Positions 36,936-45,717 of a DNA stretch of 64,000 nucleotides are shown here, in pieces; within the stretch, counting starts at the first letter, position 1; each line of letters opens with the position of its first letter. The position numbers and the translations under genes were made by a program. The DNA comes from Glaciihabitans tibetensis (GTDB lineage: Bacteria; Actinomycetota; Actinomycetes; Actinomycetales; Microbacteriaceae): assembly GCF_003003265.1 (NCBI RefSeq), contig NZ_PVTL01000006.1:276729-340728 (forward strand), written 5' to 3'. The notes beneath the pieces were generated by a model. It made no database searches and had not been told where the DNA came from. It saw only the letters and a list, made by a program, of their open reading frames with translations.

Positions 36936-37957
36936 CCCGCATCACCCGCACGACCGCCGTCTCGGCCCTCGCGCTGTCAACCATCCTTCTTGCGGGATGC
37001 AGCGCCGCCGAGCCTGCCGCGCCTGCCACCGACGACGCGCTCGAGCCCGCGACGATCACCCTGTACACGTCCGAACCGCAGGAGAAAGCAGACGCCCTGG
37101 TCGCTGCCTTCAACGAGGTGCACCCCGAAGTCACCGTCGAGGTGTTCCGCGCAGGTACGGGCGACCTCACGGCGCGAATCGAAGCGGAGCGCACCTCTGG
37201 CGACGTGCAGGCGGATGTGCTGCTCGCCGCGGATTCGGGAACGTTCGAGGACTACGCCGCCGAAGACCTGCTGCTGCAGTACTCGCCCGCCGACGTCGAT
37301 GCTCTCAACCCCGATGTCGTTGACCCGGACGGCTACTACACCGGAACGCGGATCATCCCCACCGTCATCGCCTACAACACGGGCATGATCGACGACGCAC
37401 CCACCTCGTGGGTGGAGCTGACCAACGCCGAGTACTCGGGCCAGATCGTGATGCCGAACCCGGACGTGTCAGGAGCCGCGGCCTACAACGCAGCAGTCTG
37501 GCTCGCGGAGCCGGAGCTGGGCGAGGCCTGGCTCACCGAGCTCGCCGCGAACGAGCCCGTGATCGCCGACAGCAACGGTCCCGTCGCGCAGGCGATTGCG
37601 GCGGGCACCCAGCCCGTGGGCATCGTCGTTGACTACCTCGTGCGCGAACTCGCCGCGCAGGGCTCACCGATCGCGGTGTCGTACCCCACCGAGGGCGTGC
37701 CCTACGTGTCCCAGCCGGTGGGAATCTTCGCCAGCACCGACGCGCAGGCCGCATCGGAGGCCTTCGTAGACTTCCTCGTCAGCGAGGAAGGCCAGAAGCT
37801 TGCCGTCGAGCAGTCCTACCTCCCCGTGCGCTCCGACGTCGGAACCCCCGAGGGTGCCCCGTCGATGGATGACATCGCCGTACTCTCGCCCGACCTCGAG
37901 ACCATTCGCAGCACGCAGGACGCGGCGGTCGCGAAGTTCAACGAGCTGTTCTCGTAG
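36932..37957 (+). CDS. ABC transporter substrate-binding lipoprotein (AfuA/FbpA/PhnS type)
   Basis: A 341-residue lipoprotein with lipobox LAGC (Cys23). It has 'TITLYTSEPQEKADALVAAF', 'VEVFRAGTGDLTARIEAE', 'ADVLLAADSGTFEDYA' and 'IPTVIAYNTGMID', the signature of the family that includes Fe(III)-, aminoethylphosphonate- and sugar-phosphate-binding proteins. The iron-binding tyrosine pair of FbpA is not evident. With an RpiR regulator and a phosphoesterase next door, a phosphorylated organic ligand is more likely than iron. A hairpin follows before the permease. Confidence 0.88.
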   Translation: MTRITRTTAVSALALSTILLAGCSAAEPAAPATDDALEPATITLYTSEPQEKADALVAAFNEVHPEVTVEVFRAGTGDLTARIEAERTSGDVQADVLLAADSGTFEDYAAEDLLLQYSPADVDALNPDVVDPDGYYTGTRIIPTVIAYNTGMIDDAPTSWVELTNAEYSGQIVMPNPDVSGAAAYNAAVWLAEPELGEAWLTELAANEPVIADSNGPVAQAIAAGTQPVGIVVDYLVRELAAQGSPIAVSYPTEGVPYVSQPVGIFASTDAQAASEAFVDFLVSEEGQKLAVEQSYLPVRSDVGTPEGAPSMDDIAVLSPDLETIRSTQDAAVAKFNELFS

Positions 37958-38002
37958 ACGCTCGTCCACGAGCAACACCCGTATTGAGGTAGTCGTACTG
38001 TA

Positions 38003-39703
38003 ATGAGCGCAACACGTAGCAACACCCTTGCGGGTTCGGCCGATTCTGGCCGGACCCGCAAGGGCGTGCGCCCGGGGCAACCGGAGCCCGGCCGACGCAG
38101 ACCCGATGGTGTGACGATTACCCGCACCCTGCTGTGGCTGGCGTGCCTGGCACTCGTGGTGGTGCCGCTCGGCACGGTGCTCGCCCTTGCCGCCGGTGGT
38201 AACCACCTCGCCCTGCTGCTCGAGGGCGACGTTCTCGAAGCCGGCGTGAACAGCCTGGTCTCGGCCGTGCTCTCGGCGGCGGGCGCCGTTGTGGTCGGAT
38301 CCGCCCTGGCGATCCTGTTCGACCGCACCGACCTGCCGGGGCGGCGGGTCTTCCGCCTGCTGGCGCTCAGCCCCCTGCTCGTGCCTCCCTTCGTCGGTGC
38401 CATCGCCTGGATCGGCATCGCCGGGCCCACCAGCCCGGTCAATCTCTGGTGGCGCGACGAGTTCGGCGGGCCCCTCTGGATCATCTACGGCGGCGACGGC
38501 GTGGTTTTTCTCCTCATCGTGCACAGCTACCCCATCGCGATGCTCGTCGTATCGGCTGCCCTGCGCCGCATCCCCACCGACCTCGAACACGCGGCGCGCA
38601 TCGGCGGCGCATCGGCCCTCCGCGCGCTGGTGAACATCACACTGCCGCTGCTGCGTCCGGCGCTGCTTTCCTCCTTCACCCTGATCGCCGTCTCGAACCT
38701 GGCCGACTTCGGGATTCCGTCGATCATCGGCCTGCCCGAGCGCTTCGTCACGCTCTCCACCCTCGTCTACCGCTACATCCAGTCCGGCACGGTGGATCGC
38801 CCGCTCGAGGTAGTCGCCACCATCGGCGCGGTTCTGCTCGTGGTCGCTTTGGCCGCCCTCGTGCTTGACCTCGTGGCATCCCGTCGTCGCTGGGAATTGG
38901 ACTCCTCGACCTCGACGCCGCAGCGCCTCCCGCTGGGGCGTGGCCGCGTTGTCGTCGCCGTGCTCACCTGGACGTTTGTGCTCACGATTACCGTCCTTCC
39001 CCTGCTCGCGCTGCTCAGCCAATCGCTGTTGCCGGCTCCGGGGGTGCCGCTGACGCTGGAGAACCTCACCCTCGACAACATCACCAGGGCGGTCACCGCG
39101 CGAGGAACCGTGACGGGCGCGACCACCTCGATCATGCTCGCCACCCTGGCCGGCCTGATCTGCGGCGTCCTCGGTCTTGGCATCGGAACACTGGTGACCC
39201 GCACGAAGGCCCGCGACAACCGGGCCCTGCACGCGCTCGCGATCCTCCCGCAAGCGATACCCGGGCTCGTGATCGCCGTCGCGTGGCTCGTCATCGCGCC
39301 GCGCATCGGACTGTTCAACACCCCGTGGCTCATCCTCTGCGCCTATATCACCTCGTTCGTTGCCCTCGTGGTGCAGGCGGTGGCCGCGCCCTTGAGTGCG
39401 ACACCGCTGACGGCGGAGGAAGCGGCCCGGGCCTCCGGCGCAACGAGGCTGCGTGCGCTCGTTGACATCTCCTGCCGGATGGCCATTCCCGCAGCCGTGT
39501 CCGGAACGGTGCTGGTCGCGCTCACCGCGGTTCGGGAACTCACCCTGTCGGTGCTGCTGCTGTCACCCGGCGCACAGACTCTGGGGGTGGCGATCTTCAA
39601 CCTCCAGCAGGCCGGTTCGTACAACACCGCGTCTGCACTGTCCCTGATCATCACGATAGTGGGCCTGGCCGGGCTTGGCTTCGCCGCCCGCTCGCCCCGC
39701 TGA
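38003..39703 (+). CDS. fused ABC permease (two 6-TM domains, AfuB/FbpB type)
   Basis: A 566-residue permease with about 12 helices and two permease domains in one chain. Each half carries an EAA loop: 'DLEHAARIGGASALRALVNI' in the first and 'AEEAARASGATRLRALVDIS' in the second. This fused form is typical of the iron/sugar-phosphate/phosphonate importer family. The start is doubtful: the ATG at 38003 places a strong hairpin (38022-38067) inside the coding region, whereas the GTG at 38111 begins just before the first helix (TRTLLWLACLALVVVP) but lacks a ribosome site. Confidence 0.92.
   Translation: MSATRSNTLAGSADSGRTRKGVRPGQPEPGRRRPDGVTITRTLLWLACLALVVVPLGTVLALAAGGNHLALLLEGDVLEAGVNSLVSAVLSAAGAVVVGSALAILFDRTDLPGRRVFRLLALSPLLVPPFVGAIAWIGIAGPTSPVNLWWRDEFGGPLWIIYGGDGVVFLLIVHSYPIAMLVVSAALRRIPTDLEHAARIGGASALRALVNITLPLLRPALLSSFTLIAVSNLADFGIPSIIGLPERFVTLSTLVYRYIQSGTVDRPLEVVATIGAVLLVVALAALVLDLVASRRRWELDSSTSTPQRLPLGRGRVVVAVLTWTFVLTITVLPLLALLSQSLLPAPGVPLTLENLTLDNITRAVTARGTVTGATTSIMLATLAGLICGVLGLGIGTLVTRTKARDNRALHALAILPQAIPGLVIAVAWLVIAPRIGLFNTPWLILCAYITSFVALVVQAVAAPLSATPLTAEEAARASGATRLRALVDISCRMAIPAAVSGTVLVALTAVRELTLSVLLLSPGAQTLGVAIFNLQQAGSYNTASALSLIITIVGLAGLGFAARSPR
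38022..38067 (+). terminator. 20-bp hairpin at the binding-protein/permease junction
   Basis: ACACCCTTGCGGGTTCGGCC and GGCCGGACCCGCAAGGGCGT pair with 18 Watson-Crick pairs, one G-T and one mismatch around a six-base loop. It lies 65 bases after the binding-protein stop, like the hairpin at 1487-1519, and probably reduces read-through or protects the upstream mRNA. Confidence 0.65.
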
Positions 39704-39712
39704 AAGGTCACC

Positions 39713-40834
39713 GTGGCTTCCGTATCTCTCGACTCCGTTACCCTCCGCTACCCGTCGGGCACCGTCGGTCTTGCCGACATCGACCTGCACATCGCCGACG
39801 GCGAATTCGTCGCACTACTCGGGCCGTCCGGCTCCGGCAAAACCACGCTCTTGCGCACCGTCGCCGGTTTTCTGACACCCACCGCTGGCACGATTCGCAT
39901 CGGTGACCGCACCGTGGCGGAGGCGGGCAAGTCTGTCCCGCCGGAGCTGCGGGGGCTCGGCATGGTGTTTCAGCAGCACGCCGTCTGGCCGCACTGGAAC
40001 GTCGGGCGCAACGTGGACTACCCGCTGCGCCGCTCGGGTGTTGCCCGCCGGGAGCGGACCGAACGGGTGGAGAAGGCCCTCACCCTCGTCGGACTGGAGG
40101 ACTTCGCACGCCGAGATCCCGCGACGCTCTCGGGCGGCCAGCGCCAGCGGGTGGCGCTGGCGCGTGCACTCGTCGCCGAGCCGCGCGTGCTGCTGCTCGA
40201 TGAGGCACTGTCGGCCCTTGACGAGCCCTTGCGTGATCGGCTCAGGATCGAGCTGCAGGCGCTCACCCGCCGGATGGGACTCACGGTTCTGCACGTCACT
40301 CACGACCGGGACGAGGCCCTTGCCCTCGCCGACCGGGTGGTCGTGCTCGATTCCGGTCGGATCCAACAGATCGCCACGCCCTCGGAGATGCTGGCCCGCC
40401 CGGCGTCTGCGCTCGTCGCTCGCTTTCTGTCCGATGCAACCACTATCACCGGGATGAGCTCCGCGGACGGTTTCGCGGCGGCGGGGCATCCGCTCATCGT
40501 GCAGCCATCCCGCCTCGAGGGCGTGCGCTCAACCGGCAGCTGCGAGATCGCGATTCTGCCCGAGGACGTCGAGATCGCGCCGGCCTCGGGATCGGGCGGG
40601 CGTGATGCCGGTACCCGTTTTGTTGCGAACGAGGCGACGGTGGTGTCGTCGCTGTTCGGCCGGGACGGCAACGATGTGGTGCTCGACTGGGACGGGCTGT
40701 CGCTGCGGTGTCGCAGCCGCAGCCATCGCCCCGTCGTGGGGGAGCGGGTCACGGTGTCTGTCGCGCGTGCCATCGTCTACGCTCTTGCGCCCGCGGTCGC
40801 GACTGAGCCGACCCTCGAGCCCGCACAGCTGTAG
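39713..40834 (+). CDS. ABC transporter ATPase (AfuC/FbpC/PotA type)
   Basis: A 373-residue ATPase that powers the adjacent importer. It has Walker A 'GPSGSGKTT', a Q-loop in 'GMVFQQHAVWPH', the signature 'LSGGQRQRVALARAL', Walker B 'VLLLDEALSALDEP' and the H-loop 'VTHDRDEAL'. A C-terminal regulatory TOBE-like domain of about 130 residues ('EIAILPEDVEIAPASG') follows. The GTG start lies nine bases after the permease stop. The operon ends at the strong terminator at 40884-40929. Confidence 0.94.
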   Translation: MASVSLDSVTLRYPSGTVGLADIDLHIADGEFVALLGPSGSGKTTLLRTVAGFLTPTAGTIRIGDRTVAEAGKSVPPELRGLGMVFQQHAVWPHWNVGRNVDYPLRRSGVARRERTERVEKALTLVGLEDFARRDPATLSGGQRQRVALARALVAEPRVLLLDEALSALDEPLRDRLRIELQALTRRMGLTVLHVTHDRDEALALADRVVVLDSGRIQQIATPSEMLARPASALVARFLSDATTITGMSSADGFAAAGHPLIVQPSRLEGVRSTGSCEIAILPEDVEIAPASGSGGRDAGTRFVANEATVVSSLFGRDGNDVVLDWDGLSLRCRSRSHRPVVGERVTVSVARAIVYALAPAVATEPTLEPAQL

Positions 40835-40883
40835 CGCCGCCTGGTCCTTACGCCAGCACACTGCACGCCTGGCACGGAACAGA

Positions 40884-40929
40884 GGAACGGGCGCGTGGCG
40901 AGCATTTCTGCTCACCACGCGCCCGTTCC
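40884..40929. terminator. 21-bp bidirectional terminator
   Basis: GGAACGGGCGCGTGGCGAGCA, with loop TTTC (bases 40905-40908), pairs with the reverse arm ending at 40929 with one mismatch. It lies between the convergent ATPase and MMPL genes. Confidence 0.8.
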
Positions 40930-40972
40930 GATTGGGGTGTTGCTCGTACCGTTGTGGTTCTCGCTGCAGCCG

Positions 40973-43501
40973 TTACGCGCGAGGCGCGGTCACGACCTCG
41001 GGTACCGCAGCGGGAGCGACCGGATGGGTGCGCTCGAGCGAAGCACCCTCGACGTCAACGTTCGGCAGAATGCGGTCGAGCCATTTCGGAATCCACCACG
41101 CGGCGTCGCCGAGCAGGTGCATCACGGCGGGGATGATCAGCAGGCGCACGATGAATGCGTCGAAGAGCACACCGATGGCCAGTCCGAAGCCGATGGACTG
41201 GATCATCACCGAGTTCGAGAAGACGAACCCGGAGAACACCGAGGTCATGATGAGCGCCGCGGCGATCACCACGGTGCGACCCGCGTGCACTCCGCGCTGC
41301 ACCGCAAGCCGCGCAGGGGTGCCGTGGGCGTACGACTCCCGCATGCCGCTGACCAAAAACAGCTGGTAGTCCATGGCGAGCCCGAACAGCACACCGACCA
41401 CAAGGATCGGCAGGAAGCTCAGGATGGGGCCGGGATCGTGCACCCCGAAGACCGGCGCGAGCCAGCCCCACTGGAACACGGCGGTGATGGCGCCGAAGGA
41501 CGCGAACAGCGACAGGACGAACCCGAGGGTCGCGGTAATCGGCACGAGGATCGAGCGGAACACGAAGATCAGGATGATCAACGACAGCCCGACGACCACG
41601 AGGAGATACAGCGGCAGGGCGTCGGCGAGCTTCTCGCTGACGTCGATGTTTCCTGAGGCGTTGCCCGCGACACCGAGTGACGCGACGCCGTCGATCTCGA
41701 GCCCGCGCAGATCGCGCACGAGCTGCTCTGTCGACTCGCTCGTCGGTCCCTCGCCCGGGATGACCTGGAACGCGAGGAGCAGGTCGTCGTCGGACGCGCC
41801 AATCGGGGCGACCGCGACCACATCGTTCTCCGCCTTGAGGGCGGTTCCGATGCGTACCTGCTCGGCGACCAGCTGGTCCTCCGAGACGGCGGTTTCGAGG
41901 TCGGCGACGACAAGCAGCGGACCGTTGACTCCGGCACCGAACTTGTCGTCAACGAGCTTGTACGCCTTGTAGGCACTCGAGTCGACCGGTTCAGACGACC
42001 CCGCCGGCAGGCCGAGGCGCATCGACAGCGCGGGGATCGCGATGATGAGCAGCACGGCAACGCCAGCGACAACCGTCACCACGGCGCGCACGGTGTTCAT
42101 CGGCTTGCTCGGCACACTGGCGTGGTGATCGGCGTTGCCGATGCGGGCGCGCGCCTTCTTGGTCAGGATTTTCTCGCCGACCAGGCGCAGCAGTGCCGGG
42201 GTTAGCGTGATAGCGATGAGGATCGCCACGAACACGCAGACCGCGCCGACCGTTCCCATCAGCCCGAGGAACGGGATTCCGGTGAGGTTGAGGGCGAGGA
42301 GTGCGATGAGCACCGTGGCGCCCGCGAACACCACCGCGTTGCCCGAGGTGCCGTTGGCCAGGCCAATGGACTCGTGCAGCTGTACACCGCTCCGCAACTG
42401 GGTGCGATGCCGGTTGAGAATGAACAGCGAGTAGTCGATTCCGACCGCGAGACCGAGCATCACACCGAGAACCGGCGTGACCGAAATCATCTCCACGGAG
42501 CCGGAGAGAGCGAGAGAGGCGAGCACACCCACACCCACGCCAACGAGGGCGTTGAGCAGGGGGAGTCCCGCGCCGATCAGGGTGCCGAGCATGATGAACA
42601 ACACGAGTGCGGCAACGATCACGCCGCCGATCTCTCCTGGGCCGAGCACCTCGGGGATGGTGGCGGCGATATCGTTCGATACCTCGGCGACAACACCGTC
42701 GATGTCAGCATTCGTCATCTCTTCGACGACAGCTTCCTTCGACTCGGCGGGGACCGCGTTGAGGCCGGTATCGAACTGGATGCTGGCAACAGCGGTGGTT
42801 TCGTCTGAGGACACCTGGCGGATCTCGGCGGCGAGCTCAAGCAGGTCTGAGCCGTCCTCCAGAGTGGTGCTCTGCGTCTCAAGCTCGGTCCGACCCTGGT
42901 CGAGGGTCGTCTGCTGGGTGGCGATTGCGGCCGCGCCGGCCTCGATCTCGGCCTGCTGCGCGGCGAGCTGGGTCTCCGCGGCGGCGAGCTGTCCGGCGGC
43001 CTCTGCCTGGGCGCGCGCGGCGTCGAGCTGCTGCCTGCCCGCGGCGAGCTGGGCAGTAGCGGCGTCGATTTGAGCCTGGCCGGCGTCGAGTTGCGCCTGC
43101 GCGTCAGCGATCTGCGTGCGACCATCGGCGACCTGCTGTGCCTGGCCGTCGAGCTGAGCCTGGGTCTCAAATGGATTTGTGGTGGATGTCACGTTGTCCA
43201 GCTCCGTGGTGCTGGTCAGCAGTTCACCGATCGCGGCCTGCTGCTCGGCAGTGAACGCGGAGTCGTCTGTGGTGGTGAAGACGACCGTGCCGCGCCCGCC
43301 GCTGGCTGCGGGGAACTTCTCGGCGAGCTCGTCGCTCACCTTCTGGGTTGCCGTGCCGGGGATACTCACGGACGAGGTGAGCGTGCCGCCGAACAGCGCG
43401 AACGCGCCGCCGGCGAGGCCGAGTATGACCACCCACGCGACTATGACCAGCCACGCGCGGCGGGCGGAGAACCGACCAAGTCGGTAGAGAAGGGATGCCA
43501 T
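40973..43501 (-). CDS. MMPL/RND family transporter
   Basis: ATG at 43501 is preceded by TGAGGAAC and starts just before the first helix, giving 842 residues. It has the actinobacterial MMPL architecture: one N-terminal helix, a periplasmic domain, five helices with 'GLAVGIDYSLFILNRHR', then the same layout repeated with 'GLAMDYQLFLVSGMRESYAH'. The two Asp-Tyr pairs form the proton relay. The first periplasmic domain contains an unusually long Ala/Gln heptad coiled coil (about residues 95-215). It is probably an exporter of a lipid or amphiphile, controlled by the TetR gene encoded just upstream on the same strand. Confidence 0.92.
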   Translation of the reverse strand: MASLLYRLGRFSARRAWLVIVAWVVILGLAGGAFALFGGTLTSSVSIPGTATQKVSDELAEKFPAASGGRGTVVFTTTDDSAFTAEQQAAIGELLTSTTELDNVTSTTNPFETQAQLDGQAQQVADGRTQIADAQAQLDAGQAQIDAATAQLAAGRQQLDAARAQAEAAGQLAAAETQLAAQQAEIEAGAAAIATQQTTLDQGRTELETQSTTLEDGSDLLELAAEIRQVSSDETTAVASIQFDTGLNAVPAESKEAVVEEMTNADIDGVVAEVSNDIAATIPEVLGPGEIGGVIVAALVLFIMLGTLIGAGLPLLNALVGVGVGVLASLALSGSVEMISVTPVLGVMLGLAVGIDYSLFILNRHRTQLRSGVQLHESIGLANGTSGNAVVFAGATVLIALLALNLTGIPFLGLMGTVGAVCVFVAILIAITLTPALLRLVGEKILTKKARARIGNADHHASVPSKPMNTVRAVVTVVAGVAVLLIIAIPALSMRLGLPAGSSEPVDSSAYKAYKLVDDKFGAGVNGPLLVVADLETAVSEDQLVAEQVRIGTALKAENDVVAVAPIGASDDDLLLAFQVIPGEGPTSESTEQLVRDLRGLEIDGVASLGVAGNASGNIDVSEKLADALPLYLLVVVGLSLIILIFVFRSILVPITATLGFVLSLFASFGAITAVFQWGWLAPVFGVHDPGPILSFLPILVVGVLFGLAMDYQLFLVSGMRESYAHGTPARLAVQRGVHAGRTVVIAAALIMTSVFSGFVFSNSVMIQSIGFGLAIGVLFDAFIVRLLIIPAVMHLLGDAAWWIPKWLDRILPNVDVEGASLERTHPVAPAAVPEVVTAPRA

Positions 43502-43592
43502 GTTCCTCAGGTTCTTTCGTGTTAGGCGGTGACGGGATGGTGCGTCTCGCGTCGCGTCGATGAGAGCGGAGAGGTGAAGCGGGTGAGGTGAT

Positions 43593-43628
43593 GCAGGGCG
43601 GTGCGGTGGTGCAGGGCGGTGCGGTAGT
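43593..43628. repeat. 18-bp tandem repeat between the TetR and MMPL genes
   Basis: GCAGGGCGGTGCGGTGGT and a copy with one change (GTAGT) lie in the untranslated region between the two genes. No coding or clear operator role is seen. Confidence 0.7.
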
Positions 43629-43661
43629 GCGTCAAGCGGGCAGAAAAGAGTGTGGGGGCGG

Positions 43662-44303
43662 TCAGGCGGGCGGTGCGTATCCGGCGCGGACGCTGGTGAT
43701 GAGCCGGTCGAGCAGGTCATCCCAAACTTTCCGCGAGGCCTCGGTGAGTTCCGCTCCGGTCTGCACCATCCAGTACCGGCAGACGACGGCGATCCCGTTC
43801 ATGAGCGAGGTGACCATGACGGCGACCTCGAACTCGTCGAGCTCGCGGCTGCGCTGCGCCATCTCCGCCGACAGCTGCTCGGTGGTGCGGGTGAAGACGT
43901 CCTGCACGGCCATCTGCGACTTTCCGGCGTTGTCCTCGTCGGAGAGCACGCGCCAGAGGTAGGCGACCACCGTCGGGAGGTCCATATTGCGCAGCGTCGC
44001 AGTGATCTCGTCGAACAGCGCGACGCGGCTTCCGTCGCCCACCGGCATGGCCGCCGTGGTGGCCCGGAACTCTTCGACAGCATCGCTCACTACCCGCGTG
44101 CAGGTGGTCATGATCACGTCGTCAAGCGATGAGAAGTGATTGAAGACAGTGCGGCGGGCGACATCCGCTCGCTTGGCAAGCTCGTCGACGCTGAAGCGAG
44201 GCTTGCCGCGTTCACGAATGAGCGAATCGGCGGCGTTCAGGATGGCCTGGCGGTGCCGGGCTTTGAGCTCGGCCCGTCGATCGGGGGCGATGTCCTGAAT
44301 CAC
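43662..44303 (-). CDS. TetR family regulator of the MMPL transporter
   Basis: A 213-residue protein. N-terminal helix-turn-helix: 'AELKARHRQAILNAADSLI', 'FSVDELAKRADVARRTVFNH' and 'FSSLDDVI'. The C-terminal helical domain would bind an amphipathic ligand. The start is a GTG. It precedes the MMPL gene on the same strand with a 160-base gap containing an 18-bp repeat. The likely operator lies at 44315-44338, where AAGTGCAACGACGCACGAAGTGCA contains a GTGC/GCAC inverted repeat and two direct AAGTGC copies. Confidence 0.9.
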   Translation of the reverse strand: MIQDIAPDRRAELKARHRQAILNAADSLIRERGKPRFSVDELAKRADVARRTVFNHFSSLDDVIMTTCTRVVSDAVEEFRATTAAMPVGDGSRVALFDEITATLRNMDLPTVVAYLWRVLSDEDNAGKSQMAVQDVFTRTTEQLSAEMAQRSRELDEFEVAVMVTSLMNGIAVVCRYWMVQTGAELTEASRKVWDDLLDRLITSVRAGYAPPA

Positions 44304-44314
44304 GTATCTACACT

Positions 44315-44338
44315 AAGTGCAACGACGCACGAAGTGCA
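44315..44338 (-). promoter_or_regulatory. possible TetR operator
   Basis: GTGC-AACGAC-GCAC is a small inverted repeat embedded in two direct AAGTGC copies. It sits 12-35 bases before the TetR start. The match is short. Confidence 0.35.
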
Positions 44339-44379
44339 GCGGAAAGCGAATGCCGCGGCTGCGACTTAGCTGTGAAGAA

Positions 44380-44571
44380 TCAGTCACGGTTCCGCTGTAA
44401 GTGTGCGCGTGCCTTCATCCGGTTGCCGCGGGTCGCCATGGAGCACCATTTCGCGGTGCCCGGTCGGCTGCGGTCGAGAAGAACTAGCCGGCATTCGTCG
44501 TTGCCACAGGGGCGGAGTCGCCCCGGGTGTTGGCGGATCACCTCGGCCCAGGCCAGGACGAAGCTGATCTG
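44380..44571 (-). pseudogene. CGNR zinc-finger protein, C-terminal remnant
   Basis: The last 62 codons of an open frame match the C-terminal zinc finger of CGNR/ABATE regulators: 'RLRPCGNDECRLVLLDRSRP' and 'KWCSM'. The diagnostic CGNR is changed to RGNR ('ATRGNRMKARAH'), so the fourth zinc ligand is lost. The rest of the family's 180-200 residues is absent; the frame beyond is antisense to an alpha/beta-hydrolase remnant. A 5'-truncated, degenerating gene. Confidence 0.7.
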
Positions 44572-44585
44572 GTGATTCGGGGCCG

Positions 44586-45006
44586 AACAGAACTCGCAGA
44601 CGGAAGCCGCGCTGCGACCCGCGCTCGAGCGCGAGGCTGTCGAGTGGCAGTACCGCACGGCGTCATTGACCCGTCGCTCGTCGACCCGGACGCCTGGGAA
44701 CACGACCTCCCCCTGCTTGCCCGTCCCGGTGTTTCCCAGGCGCAACTCGCTCTGTTCGCCGACTACGCCAGTAACCGCGTGCTCTGCCCGCGCGTGCACG
44801 AGTGGCTTCGCGAGAGCGCCGTTCCTGTCCTCGCCGTGTGGGGCCGCAACGATGAGATCTTCGCGGCGGCAGGAGCCGAGGCCTTCGGAAATGACAGCCC
44901 AGACGCGGAGGTGCTTCTCCTCGGCGGCGGCCATTTCATGCTCGAGACGCACCTCGAGCATGTGGCCGGGGCGATCGTGGCCTGGGCCGATGTGCACGGC
45001 CTGTGA
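44586..45006 (+). pseudogene. alpha/beta hydrolase (haloalkane-dehalogenase-like), 5'-truncated and frameshifted
   Basis: Only the C-terminal half of an alpha/beta hydrolase remains. 'EAALRPALEREAVEWQYRT' is read in one frame. One base is missing near 44661, and the protein continues in another frame with 'GVIDPSLVDPDAWEHDLPLL', 'RPGVSQAQLALFADYASN', 'VPVLAVWGRNDEIF' (acid residue region) and 'LLLGGGHFMLETH' (catalytic His). The N-terminal half with the nucleophile elbow is gone. It abuts the CGNR remnant on the other strand. Confidence 0.72.
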
Positions 45007-45318
45007 TGGTGGAAGACCCGGGGTCACCGGCGCCGAACCGCTGCCTGACTGATGAGTGCCTTCGCCGCGTGGAGGGCACCCAAAAGTTGGTCGACGCCGC
45101 TGTGCAAGCTGCGTTGCCCCCGGCCGTCGCGCCTTGAGGTGTAGGAGGTTGCTCCGCTGCTCGGTACGCAGCTCAGGATCCTGTTGCCTCACTGCAGAGG
45201 ACAATCCGCATAGGGGAAGTGGTCAAACGGTTCTGCAGAATGCTCGTATTAGCGGCAAGTCGCAATGTGCCGATATTGACCGTAAGTGCGACACAGAACC
45301 ATTGGCCACAGAGACGGG
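45007..45318. other. gene-less remnant between broken genes and the island
   Basis: Short open frames on both strands are interrupted and match nothing I recognise. GC content falls from about 45200 on, marking the left edge of the atypical region. No copy of the tRNA-Lys 3' end, which would mark an att site, was found here by eye. Confidence 0.5.
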
Positions 45319-45717
45319 CTAAGCGGCAAACGTCGCCCAGATAATACCAGCCGTACAAATCACTAAGCCGACTGTCGCTACAACTAGTGCTTGAGAGGCC
45401 GAATGAATCCGCTCAGACATCTGCTGGTCGAGACGGGCCCGCTGCTCTATCACCCAGATGTCAAGTGACGACCCTGCACCCCACAGAACATCCTTACCGC
45501 CGACACGTTGCAATAACTTATTGATCCGCGCCAGCTCTTCCGCTGTGGGCTCTGGTATTTGGTGTGACATCAGTGATCGTCGCATGTGGTCAATGCTCCC
45601 ACTCAAGCTAACGACCTGACGAGAAGAGACATCACCGCACAATCGAGGGAATCGATGCCCTTGCCGGGACCATGTATTTAGCTGGCGCTGTCGATACTCA
45701 TTTTGGAGGTGACTCAT
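45319..45717 (-). CDS. small protein with C-terminal membrane anchor, unknown function
   Basis: ATG 45717 gives 132 residues and overlaps the end of the upstream gene by 20 bases; a shorter start at 45570 is possible. The C-terminus has one hydrophobic helix (ALVVATVGLVICTAGIIWAT). Before it, 'PEPTAEELARINKLLQRVGG' and 'IEQRARLDQQMSERI' suggest a helical cytoplasmic part. Likely co-transcribed with the upstream winged-helix-like gene. Confidence 0.55.
   Translation of the reverse strand: MSHLQNEYRQRQLNTWSRQGHRFPRLCGDVSSRQVVSLSGSIDHMRRSLMSHQIPEPTAEELARINKLLQRVGGKDVLWGAGSSLDIWVIEQRARLDQQMSERIHSASQALVVATVGLVICTAGIIWATFAA

Noticed and set aside
36932..40834. Iron(III) importer
   Set aside because: Family similarity allows it, but the context (SIS regulator, phosphoesterase) and lack of an evident iron-ligand tyrosine pair favour a phosphorylated compound. 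Kept as an alternative only.
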